A stretch of DNA of 64,000 bases, taken from the NCBI GenBank assembly GCA_019188255.1, contig JAETXT010000007.1:4898001-4962000 (forward strand). The letters are read 5' to 3'. Under the pieces are notes generated by a model that ran no database searches, was not told the DNA's origin, and saw only the letters and a program-made list of their open reading frames with translations. Each line of letters begins with the position of its first letter. The stretch's first letter is position 1. A program made the position numbers and the translations under genes. This stretch comes from Verticillium longisporum (Eukaryota; Ascomycota; Sordariomycetes; Glomerellales; Plectosphaerellaceae). Shown piece by piece: positions 10,206 to 28,310 of the stretch.

Positions 10206-13093
10206 CTACTCGCTGGCCGAAGCATCGGCCTCCTCCTCGGCGGCCTCGTCATCGTCCTCCGACGCCGCGTCCGCACCCGACTCGGCGCCGTTGCCGTTCG
10301 TCTTGGCCACGGGGGCTGCCGTCTCCGCACCACCCTCACGCTCCAGTCGTAGCCACTCATCCCACTCGGGGAAGAGCTCCTCATCCTCCGTAGGCACGCC
10401 GAGCAGCTTCGACACGCGGCCCTTCTTGCTCTTGTCGAGGCTCTCCTTCCACTGGGCCACGACGCCCGTTGTCAGACTGGGCTTGTACGTCTGCGAGAAG
10501 AGCACGGCCTCTGATATCCTGCCTGTCCGGACAAGTGTCTCAACGCAGCCCTCGACGTTGCCGGCCAGCCATTGCGCGCTAAAGGCAACGTTGTGCGCGC
10601 CCGCCGCCTCGGCCTGTTCCGCCAGCTTCGTGAGGCCCTCGCGATCCGCCGTCGAAGAGTAGAGCAGCAGCAGCGAGCCAAGGTCCTTGGCGTGCGTGAA
10701 GCACTCCTGGGCAAGGGCGACGTCCCACGCAGTGAGGGCAGCGTCACCCACCGTCTTCCACTTGTGCTCGACGTCCGCCTCTCTGGCGAGCTCGAGCGCA
10801 ATGTCCAGCTGGTTGAGTCCGAGCGCCAGCTCAAACTTGTGCTCCGAGTCCGTCGCCACCTCCAGCGCAAGCTCCTTGTGACCCTGGCCCTCGAGGAATC
10901 GCGCAATCTTGTTAAGCTGGTCCTGGGGTACGCTGGAAAGGAGCTCCTCAGCCGTGTCCATGTCGCCGCGCAGCACAAGTGTCTGGTACTCAAGTACAGG
11001 GAGCGAAAGAGCGAACGAGGTGACACCGACATCTTTGTCGGCAAGGTAGATGCGGGAGTCGCGCTGGATGTAGCCAAGGATGTACATGGGCTGGTCGAAG
11101 TGAGACACTGTGTATGTCTGGTCGCCGACGAGGTAGTTCAGGCGGTTTGTGCTGTTGGTGTAGATGAAGCAGTCGCCAACCCATTCTCCAGTGCGAACAC
11201 TATCCTTGGTCAGCAAAGCAGCCTCTCATTCCATCTCTCCATCTGTACATACCTCTCGTTGATGTCAGTGATGACCTCGAATGCGGCCTCGACACCATCC
11301 TCGTCAGCCTCGCCATTCTGCAGCGCCTCATTGTATGCTTCACGCGAGAAGCGCAGGACATAGAACGAATCCTCGCAGGCCAAGGTGACCAGCTCGCCGC
11401 TGTCGGACCAGTAGACCTGAGAGTGTCAGCACGTCGTATCGACCAACATAATCCTCGCCCACAACATACCTGTCTCGGCTCGACCTCAATTCGCCTGACG
11501 AGACCGCCGCTGGCCCAGTCAAAGAAGGACACACCGCCCTGGCCCTTGACACCGAGAAGGACACCGCCGCTGAGGCCCTCGGCCTGTATCCCGACGTCGA
11601 GACCACCCTTCTTCCCCGTGATCTTCTTGTACACCATGACGCCTGTGGCCGATTACCGCATGGCAAAGTCGTTGCTGTTCTCCCTGGCGCCCCAGACAAA
11701 GTCGAGCGCAGAGCCGAAAGCCTTATTCCTCCACGCCAGCGCAGTGTAGATGATGTATTCGCCGTCACCGCACACGGCAACGAATCGACCGTTCGGCGAG
11801 TGGAGGAGGGTTTGCGGGTAGACCTCGCAGCTGCCGAGATCCTTGGTGGGCAAGCTGATGGGCGTGTTATCCTTGACGGAGGCATCTGGAATCTTGTCAG
11901 AAACAACGGTCTCGAAATTATGCGCAAATTTTCAACCACTTACCGCCGCCCTTGATGATGGAAGACACAACCTCGTTGTGCCTGGCCCAGATGAGCTTGC
12001 CAGAGGCGTCCATCGACACGGCCGGCTCCTCGCGACCGAGCTTCACGACGACGAGACCGTCGTCGAAACCCACCGCCACGCCCTGCTTGCCCTTCTGGTA
12101 GGAAACACACCAGGCGCGCTCGAGGCCGTAGTTGAGCACCTGCTCAAAACGGTACGTGTTGGCGTGCCATAACCGCACGGTGCCGTCCTCGGAACCGGAG
12201 ATGATGACGGGAAGCTCGGGGTGGTAGCACGCCCAGGAGACGTTGTTTGTGTGGCCCTCGAGCGTGGCAATCAGCGACTTGGTGGTGTAGTCCCACACCT
12301 TGACGGTGCGGTCATCCGAGGTGGTGAGGAGGTATGGCTTGTCGGAATGGGGATAGTAGTCGACATAGTTGACACCCTTCGTCTCGTGCGCCTCGAGGGT
12401 GAAGTTGGCGGTGGAGGAGCCCAGGCTCCAGATCTTGACAGTACGGTCGAGACAGGCCGAGGCGAACGTGTTGGTATCCTTGGGGTTGATGGCGAGACCC
12501 ATGACGTAGTGGCCGTGGCCCTCGAATACGCGGACGCACTTCCATCCCTTCTCCCAGTCCCAGAGCTTGATGGTCATGTCATCGGATGCGGTGAGCACGA
12601 AGGGCTGCGTCGGGTGAACAGCAATGGCGCGGATGTAGTCGGGGTGGGCTTCGAAGGAGGTGATCTTCTCGGACGTGTTGTAGTTGTAGACGCGCAATTG
12701 GAAATCATCAGAGCCGCAGACAATCCAGTTCTTCCTCGCGATGAAGCGACCGGCGCGGACGGGGACATCGGTGAGCTCAAAGGTCTTGACAATCTGTTGC
12801 GTCTCGTACGACCAGATGTAGACATGGCCTGAAAGGTGCTGTTAGGATACGGGACTTTGTAATGGATCGCCGATGCAAGAGATCCTATCGAGGAGCAGGT
12901 GGGTAAGGCATTACCAGAGTAGAGGGTCGTCAGGATCCATGGCTCTTGAGGGTGGAAATCGATGCCTTTGACCCGCTCGCTGCGGGCGAACAATTGCCTC
13001 TGTAGTGCCAAGGTTAGAACGTGCGATTCAAGGGACACAGCGTGCTGGTGTGAACTGATCCCCGAGAAGACAAACCTTGACGTCAATCCTCAT
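10206..13093 (-). CDS. SEC27: Coatomer subunit beta' (COPI), with an in-frame stop codon
   Basis: Beta' is the WD40 scaffold of the COPI vesicle coat; it binds KKxx cargo and acts in Golgi-to-ER retrograde transport. Six exons: 13076-13093, 12915-12999, 11944-12828, 11470-11885, 11253-11416, 10206-11199. The total is a multiple of three (853 codons plus stop). The N-terminal WD40 propeller is obvious ([50 protein letters not shown]). It is followed by the second propeller ([17 protein letters not shown]) and an alpha-solenoid, and ends in an acidic tail rich in D/E/A. One codon breaks it: TAA at 11653-11655 (codon 407), between NSNDFAMR and [10 protein letters not shown], where homologues usually have Glu. 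A single G-to-T change (GAA to TAA) would explain it. The 14-nt GT...AG segment there is too short to be an intron. COPI beta' is essential in yeast, so sequence error or readthrough should be considered. Confidence 0.92.
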
Positions 13094-14092
13094 GGTGGGC
13101 GCACAGTTGTCGTGGTAAGGGTGAAAGGGGGTTGCTGAGTTGGAGGATAGTTTGGTGGGGTTGGTCGGTCAGCGAGTTCGTCTCTAGTTGTGTCTCATGG
13201 GTTCGGCGCGAGAAATTGACCGTAAGGCTGGTTTTGAGATAGCTAGGCTGCTGGAAGCCGATGACAGCAGCCGCAGTATCGTGATTGTGGGGAGTCGAGG
13301 TGTTGAAAGCTGGCTTCCAGAGCTGTGGTGGGCTTAATTTTGGCTTGAGCTTCCTTCATCAGATGTGTCTTCACCAAAGGAGGTCATGGCTGCCTGAGAA
13401 TAGGCCATCTTTCAGGCATCAACTTTGCCATGTGGGGACCTCTCCCTGCATCAGCATCAGGGGCCGCGTGTTCTGTGGCGGCTGGGAACAGGTGGCCAGG
13501 CCCCGTCATCCACAGACTTGCCTGGCACCACGACTGTAAGTACCTACCTAGATGCCTACCTAGATGCCTACCTAGATGCCTACCTAGGTACGGACGGTAA
13601 CGGCTTTGTGTTAAGAGTGAATTGACGCTGAAGCTACTATACGCTCATTATCTCATAGGGTGCGGGATACTTCGCAGTTCGGCTGGACATTTGTTGCACG
13701 CACTGAAGTGTAGGTAGCAATACTTCACTCTGTAGGCCTTCGGCACGATATGGCCTCCTGGGTCCATACAAAATAGGCGAAACTCAATATCATTGTAAGA
13801 TTCCGACACCAAAAGAACATCACATTCAGGCAGCTCATTGATCTGTGGTGTTTTGACGTAATCATATTTGGCTAGTACTACTGTCGCATTTTCATGCAGA
13901 TCCTTCTGCCTCGGTGAAACCATCATTGATGTAACAAGACACAACCACTACTTGGTTGATGCTGAGGATGTGGATATCTTGATTCCCAAACGCCCATTGT
14001 CGTGTAAGACCCGTTTCCCGCTCCCTAGTGAACAAAGAGAAGACAATAATTCGAGACACGCAAAAGCAAACATCTCACAGCTTGGCGGAGAG
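13094..14092. other. Intergenic between coatomer beta' and mannitol dehydrogenase
   Basis: Holds the coatomer promoter and, near 13543-13590, a 12-bp minisatellite. No gene seen. Confidence 0.5.
13543..13590. repeat. 12-bp minisatellite (CCTACCTAGATG)
   Basis: Three exact copies of CCTACCTAGATG in tandem (13543-13578), followed by a variant copy ending TACCTAGGTA. The core TACCTAG also appears singly at other intergenic points in the window. Confidence 0.9.
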
Positions 14093-15343
14093 TCATTCCT
14101 CAGAATCGGCCTGGACCCTGCGGACAACCTCAACGAGCATGGGATGGATCTTTTCAGAAGCCTGGATACCGCAGACCTTCTGGACAACATCCTCGGGACC
14201 GTTCTCAGACATGGTCTTGGCCAGCTCCTTGCTCTCCTCGTCCTCCTCGACGTCCTGGAAGCGGAACGCCATCTCGGCAGCGCGCAGAAGAGCCTTGCAG
14301 TCAAGGTCGTTCTCAGCGAGCTCGGCAGCGGGGCCGACGAAACGCTCCTTGCGGCTCAGCTTGCGCATGGGGGCACGGCCGACACGCTCAACCGCATCTT
14401 CCAGATGGGGGTTACCGATGCGCTTGATGATCTTCTCAGTGTACGCCTGCTGCTCCTCGAGGTTGATGCCGTGCTTGGTGACCATGAGCTCGGTGGTCTC
14501 TTTCAAAGCTTGGCGCACCTCGGCCAGGATCGCCTTGTCTTGCAGAGCATCGTAGACGGTGCGCTTGCTGCGGTTGTATCCGTGGTAGGCGGCTGTAGCG
14601 TGGCCAGTGTTGACCGTGTAGAGCTTGCGCTCGATGTAGGGACCAAGGTTGTCGACCCAGTTGATACCCTCGATGGTGGGGTGACCAGTCTCAGCGAAGG
14701 GACCGCTCTCGACGACCCACTCAAAGAACTTCTCCAGCTTCACGTCCAGGCCGGCGTTGGGGTCCTGGGCAGGCACAATACGGTCAATAGCCGAGTTGGC
14801 GTAGCGGGCACGCTCGTGGTGGTCCTCGAGACGGTGCTCGGGCGTGTTCTTGGGGTCCTTGATGTGACCGGCGAGGGTGTCAGTGGCGCCAATGGCGTTC
14901 TCGCAAGCAATGACAGCGATGGGGGCGAGGTCGTTGGAGCGCTTGTCAATGCCCTTGGCGATGACGGGGGCAATGAAACGCAGAATGTTGGGTCCGACAG
15001 AGCAGGTGACGACGTCGGCAGTGGCAATCTCCTCAATGAGATCAGCCTCGTGCGTTTTGGAGTTGATGGCACGGTAGTTTGTGATGGTGTTCTCGTCGGT
15101 GCCCTCAGTGCCGACCTCGATGACCTTGTATGAGGGGTTGGCGTTGATCGAGTCGATCAGAGAATCCGCAACATCCGCGAAGACAACCTCGTAACCAGAG
15201 TTGTGGAGAAAGCAGGCAACGAAGCCACGGCCTGAATATGTGTTAGTCAGGGGTGTTCAAGGGCGTTGGGGTCTGTTGGCGAGGAACATACCAATGTTGC
15301 CAGCACCGAAGTGGACGGCCTTCTTCGTAGTAGCGGGCGCCAT
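14093..15343 (-). CDS. mpdA: Mannitol-1-phosphate 5-dehydrogenase
   Basis: Interconverts fructose-6-phosphate and mannitol-1-phosphate with NAD(H), the entry to the fungal mannitol pathway; cytosolic. Two exons, 15292-15343 and 14093-15231, separated by a 60-nt intron, encode 396 aa. The NAD-binding start [13 protein letters not shown] is split by the intron, a typical arrangement. The polyol dehydrogenase motif appears in the central domain: the region [25 protein letters not shown] holds the catalytic Lys (ERKLY). The C-terminus is all-helical ([26 protein letters not shown]). Length and order match the family and no defect is seen. The neighbour PGI at 24.6 kb supplies the same hexose-phosphate pool, but the two are too far apart to imply linkage. 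Confidence 0.95.
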
Positions 15344-18188
15344 GGTTGGAAGACGTGAGGGGTGCAGTTGGTTGTGGATAGGTGGGGGAGTGGGTGTGTG
15401 GGATATCGAGAGCCTCAAAGTTGGATGATGGCCTTGTTGGAGGGAAGAGCAGAGGATGTGAATTAATGGGTATTCTTGGTTGAGATGCGAGGGGAGGGGG
15501 TGGGATAACGGCTGACTTTATAGAAATGCAGTGACGACAGCGCCATCTGGCGGGAACGATGGGATAGAAGTCACGTCAAGGCAAAGACAGATACGGGCTT
15601 GCGGGAAGCTGGCCAGGAACGGGCGGCTGGCCTGTTGGGCTGCGCCTTGGGCGATCCGCCAAGGTTCAAGGCGCAAGGCCCCCAAGAGCGACGAAGAAAA
15701 GGGCCCCAAAGAGCACGCCGTCAGCTTGAGTGAACGCATCACATTGACGAGATACGACGCAAATCCAATGGAGAGGAGCGCTCCGATGCCCCTCCCCATC
15801 GCCATCGCCGGGAAGAGGCAGGGGCACATCACTGTGGGACCACGCCAGGCCTGGTGGAGTGCACTGCGTGCTCTTGCCCAATCCACATGCGGCCTCTTCT
15901 CTCGGAGGGGCACCGTGCTACGCCCAATGAGGCCAAGCGGGACGAAGCAATGATGGCATTGTCCCTTGCCTGCCCTTTGGACCTCTGCCTGCTTCGCGAT
16001 TAGGAGGACGCCCCCTCGTCCGACAGGAGACGCCAGCGGCGCTGCAGGGTACTGGCCACAGTGGTCCAACGCCCCGCTTCCTTGTCGAAACAGGCCGGCG
16101 TCATGCCGTGAGCGTATTTTGCGCAGATTGGACCACATAACGGCCAATGAAACGGAATCTATTTGCACCCCCCCCCCAGAACCAGCCGCTCCACAGCCTC
16201 CTTCACAACTCCACCGAGGGGCATCGGGTCCTGGACTGAAGAGGGCAGAAGGGGGAAAGGGGAACACGACAACGAATGGCCAAAGCCTGCCTGTGCTGCC
16301 CAGATTCCGTCTGTCGGACTGGCGGTCGAGCGCTCCGGTTTGACGAGATTGAGTGTCATATGGGTGTTGCGATTTGGGATCGAAACAGTCCTCCTGGTCA
16401 CATCGCCCATCGACCACGAACCGAGACGTAACTCTCCCGATGATGTTGCCTCGGTTGCTGTGCGTCTTACGTCGGACGTGCTGTGCTCTCTCGGCTCATT
16501 TTCGACGTCTTAGGGACATGTACATGGTACACGCCTGGGTAGGCTTATTCAGTCGCCAGCCGCCGTCAGCAAGGCTTGAGGTTTAATGGGATCCCGGACG
16601 ATGTGTCCCATATTCCCTGTGCCTGATCCACAGATCAGACAGATCAGACTTGGGTGCCGGCTGGTTGTCTCTTTGATCTTGTGTTGCCTGTCAAGTGTGT
16701 CAAGCCCGACAGGGAGCCTTGTGAAGGAACAGTGAAGGAACACCCAAACGGCCTTGCCCTAGCTGTCACCAGTGGTACCTGGCAGCGGCTCCAGGGACAT
16801 ACCAAGTACTACATGTATCGTGACAGGGGTTGCTCGTTAGAGCGCAACAGCCGTCAAACAACAGGCTGCCTTCGTGAGGGATATTGTCAGGAAGAAAAGG
16901 CTCGGCAAGCTGGCAAGGTATCCCCAAGCTTCCATCTATTCTCACTCGCATGGATAGTCGAAACGGCACAACAGTGGCGCCACCCAGCAGCGCCGTCAAA
17001 GGCACGATGTTGGCCCCTTTTGCCTTTGTACTATATTTCGCCTTTTGCATGCAGACCAGAGGTCAAGACGGCCGTACTTGACAGGATTTCGGGCCTTTGG
17101 CCGCCCGAGCCCGATGCATCGGAAGCCATTTGCGTTTCCTTGTGACGCCGGGACGACAACCATGTTGTCTTTGAGCCGTCTGTCCTGGCTGGTCCGCCTG
17201 CTGCGTCGATTAAACCCCTCATTCTGGGCGAGCGTTATATTTCAGGGGCCACTCATTACCTACAGTGCCTTGCCTTACAGTGAGTTGGTACCTATTCTTG
17301 GGGGCCAGAAGGGGGCTCACGCATCGCCTGTCGTCACCATCTGGGACCCACCAACGCCCGTTGACTCAGCGTGCCGGTCCAGCGGCTGAGGCCCTGGAGC
17401 ACAGGGCATGGGGCGCGAAGCAGTGTGGACCGGAAAGCAGAGTGGCTTATGTTATCATCCAATGATCGGTCAAGGGTCCTCAAAGGGGTGCATTTGGGCC
17501 CCGCCTGTTTGCATCCTCGTGGCCCGAAACGTCCGACAACGCCCCGTTTTCTACGCCCGTTGCTTCCGTAATCTTCCTCCAGGCAGTCACAGGCCTTCTC
17601 TCCAAGATGGACGGTGCATCTCATTCCTTGCGCCCCACGATCACATACATCGAGCCTCTCTGGGCGGCCCTGAGCAGAGGTCGCCTGGTCATCTTGTCTC
17701 GGCCGTTTCCCCCGAAACCCCTGAAAAGGCCTCTCTCTCTGTATCGCCCGCCCTGATCGTCATGACATGGTGGAACGCTCGTCACCCGCGTTGGACGAAA
17801 CGTAACCGCCATCATTCCGCTTCACGATACCCTCATGATGAATCACAAGTCCCCGCTGGTATGACTGATTCGTTCCATCGACTGCTACCGTTAAGTCGTC
17901 GTTGAGAATACCACCGGCTCGGCACGCCTTGCAGGTATTTCATCGTCATCGTGCGCCCCTCCATCGTCCTTCTGTCGCCGCAAAGGCCTTCTAGTTGCAG
18001 AAGCCGGGGGCTACTGTGCTCGTTCACCATCAATCTTGATGCCAAAACGACGACTTATCCCTCATCTGGAGGTGACGTCGCGAATAAGCCAGCCCCCCCC
18101 CCCTTGTCCAAGGGTCACCAAAGTGCCGCACACCCTCAGCAATCGTCCGACCAGCCAATGGCCGATAACTTGCCCATCGAAAACACTA
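15344..18188. other. Long gene-free stretch up to the transposon
   Basis: 2.8 kb. One open frame of 299 codons lies on the minus strand (15518-16417), but it has no recognisable domain, mixed composition and no conserved look, so I do not call it. A C10-like run sits near 16168-16177. Nothing else was found. The transposon that follows inserted at a TA in this region. Confidence 0.45.
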
Positions 18189-20046
18189 ACGTAATCCACA
18201 AGCGAGTGGTTCACCCAAGCGAGTGGTTCACTTCGCCCGGGCCCACGACCTACACCTGAATTCTACAGATTCCACCTCCGCCCGCGATGGAGACTCTTTC
18301 AAAAGAAGGTCAATTATTCCTTGCTATCCAAGCTATGGACAATGACCCGAACCTAAGCGCCCGGAGTGCTGCGAGGATCTACACCGTCCCCTTAACGACG
18401 CTCCTCCGACGCCAGAAGGGCAAACCCTCCCGACGCGAAAGCCCGCCCAATTCTGCCAAATTAACAGTACTAGAAGAGAAAACTATTGTCGAATATATCC
18501 TTGACCTAGATGCGCGATCTTACCCTCCCCGGTTGGGTGAGGTCGGAGATATGGCGAATCGCCTGCTTGCCGACCGTGACGCGCCACGCGTCGGGAAGAA
18601 CTGGGCCGCAAACTTCGTCAAACGGCAACCAGAGCTCCGGACGCGTTTCTTTCGCAAGTACGACTACAAGAGGGCCCAATGCGAAGATCCGGACGCGATA
18701 AACGCGTGGTTCCGCCTCGTGCATAACATGATCGCCAAGTACGGCATCCAAGAGGCTGACATGTACAACTTTGACGAGACCGGCTTCCAGATGGGCGTTA
18801 TCGCCAACGGAATGGTCGTGACCAGTTCGGAAAGACGGTCCAATGTGAAGATGAGGCAGCCAGGCAACCGGGAATGGGTTACGGTGATCCAGGGCGTTGG
18901 CGCGTTGGGTTTCTCCGTCCCGCCGTTCATCGTGGTTTCGGGCAAGTACCACCTCTCGAGCTGGTACCAGGACGACGCGATTTCTCGCGACTGGAGAATC
19001 GCAACATCTCCAAACGGCTGGACGACGAATGATATTGGTCTGGAATGGATTCGGCATTTTGACAGGCATACAAAGTCCCGTACTTCGGGCGGTTATCGCC
19101 TACTGATCCTGGATGGCCACGAAAGTCACCACTCGGTCGACTTCGAACTCTACTGCAAGGAGAACAACATCATCACACTCTGTATGCCTCCTCATTCGTC
19201 ACATCTACTCCAGCCTCTCGATGTTGGGTGTTTTGGCCCACTAAAGAAAGCATACGGTCGGCAAATCGAGGATAGGATGAGGGCGGGTACAACGCACATC
19301 AGCAAAGAGGACTTCTTCCCGGCGTTTTCGGCTGCATTTCAGCAAGCAATGACAGAAAAACATCCAGGGAGGCTTTCGAGGAGCGGGGCTTGTCCCCATA
19401 ACCCGGAAACAGTCCTGTCAAAGCTGGATGTGAGGTTGAGGACGACGACGCCTCCGGGGACGTCCCACGGGGAGCGTGATTCTTGGGTCTCTAAGACGCC
19501 CACTAACCTGCTCGAGGCAGGTTCCCAGACTGACTTCATCAAAGGGCGAATCTCACGCCACCAGGGAAGCTCCCCAACGTCAATTTTAGATGCTGTTGAC
19601 TATCTTGCGAAGGGGACGCGGGGTGTTATGCACCAGATCGCTCTTTTGAAGTCAGAGGTTATGATCCTTCGAGAGGAAAATGCTACACTAAGCCGACGCC
19701 GGAGGGCCAAAAAGCTACGTCTCCGGGAAGGAGGAAGCATGGCTGTAGGCGAGGGACAGGACAAGATTGCTCAGAAGGAAGTAGATATCCAGATAAAAGA
19801 GGAAACGCTGCAGAACCCGGGTCCCGCGTCGTGGTCCCAGCCGAAGAAACGATGCTGTAGCGTATGCGGGAAGACCGGCCACAACGCGAGAACTTGTCAG
19901 GTAGCTATCTCATCGTCTGCAAAAGACGAGGAGGAGTGATTTTAATTGATTTACGGCGTTTGGGTTGAGGTTTTCCTCGGAATGTTTGTCGGGTCGGGGT
20001 GAAGTGAACCACTCGCATGGGTGAACCACTCGCTTGTGGATTACGT
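18189..20046 (+). mobile_element. pogo/Fot-type (Tc1-mariner superfamily) DNA transposon, near full length
   Basis: 1858 bp bounded by terminal inverted repeats 18189-18234 and 20001-20046 (46 bp, one mismatch), starting ACGTAATCCACAAGCG. A TA lies directly outside each end (18187-18188 and 20047-20048), as expected for the TA target duplication of this superfamily. Within each terminal repeat the motif GCGAGTGGTTCAC occurs twice in tandem, probably a pair of transposase-binding sites. A single transposase gene fills most of the interior. Near-identical ends, a clean TA duplication and an open transposase frame suggest recent movement. The transposase has a short out-of-frame patch (see its entry). 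Confidence 0.93.
18287..19939 (+). CDS. DDE_1 transposase of the pogo/Fot-type element
   Basis: 550 aa, intronless. Order of parts: psq-type helix-turn-helix (residues ~10-45, SARSAARIYTVPLTTLLRR); CENP-B-type DNA-binding domain (~60-135, ending FVKRQPELRTRFFRKYDY); DDE nuclease core with Asp163 (YNFDETGFQMG), Asp276 (LILDGHESHHS) and Asp312 (LLQPLDVGCFG), a DD35D spacing; and a C-terminal CCHC zinc knuckle (CSVCGKTGHNARTC) preceded by a charged coiled segment. The protein would cut and paste the element at TA sites in the nucleus. Odd: between 19356 and 19396 the frame is displaced. The neighbouring frame there reads NIQGGFRGAGLVP, the family-typical motif, so a loss at the A-run 19356-19360 and another at the C-run 19393-19396 cancel each other. 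The catalytic triad lies upstream and is intact. Confidence 0.93.
   Translation: METLSKEGQLFLAIQAMDNDPNLSARSAARIYTVPLTTLLRRQKGKPSRRESPPNSAKLTVLEEKTIVEYILDLDARSYPPRLGEVGDMANRLLADRDAPRVGKNWAANFVKRQPELRTRFFRKYDYKRAQCEDPDAINAWFRLVHNMIAKYGIQEADMYNFDETGFQMGVIANGMVVTSSERRSNVKMRQPGNREWVTVIQGVGALGFSVPPFIVVSGKYHLSSWYQDDAISRDWRIATSPNGWTTNDIGLEWIRHFDRHTKSRTSGGYRLLILDGHESHHSVDFELYCKENNIITLCMPPHSSHLLQPLDVGCFGPLKKAYGRQIEDRMRAGTTHISKEDFFPAFSAAFQQAMTEKHPGRLSRSGACPHNPETVLSKLDVRLRTTTPPGTSHGERDSWVSKTPTNLLEAGSQTDFIKGRISRHQGSSPTSILDAVDYLAKGTRGVMHQIALLKSEVMILREENATLSRRRRAKKLRLREGGSMAVGEGQDKIAQKEVDIQIKEETLQNPGPASWSQPKKRCCSVCGKTGHNARTCQVAISSSAKDEEE

Positions 20047-28310
<8,264 letters not shown>

Noticed and set aside
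11642..11656. Very short GT...AG segment spanning the coatomer stop codon as an intron
   Set aside because: 14 nt is far below any spliceosomal intron size and removing it would shift the frame.
13868..15133. 421-codon open frame opposite mannitol-1-phosphate dehydrogenase
   Set aside because: Antisense shadow with Leu/Val/Asp-rich composition and no recognisable domain.
15518..16417. 299-codon minus-strand frame in the intergenic region
   Set aside because: No conserved motif, no plausible exon partners and odd composition. It could be a lineage-specific gene, but there is nothing positive to support it.
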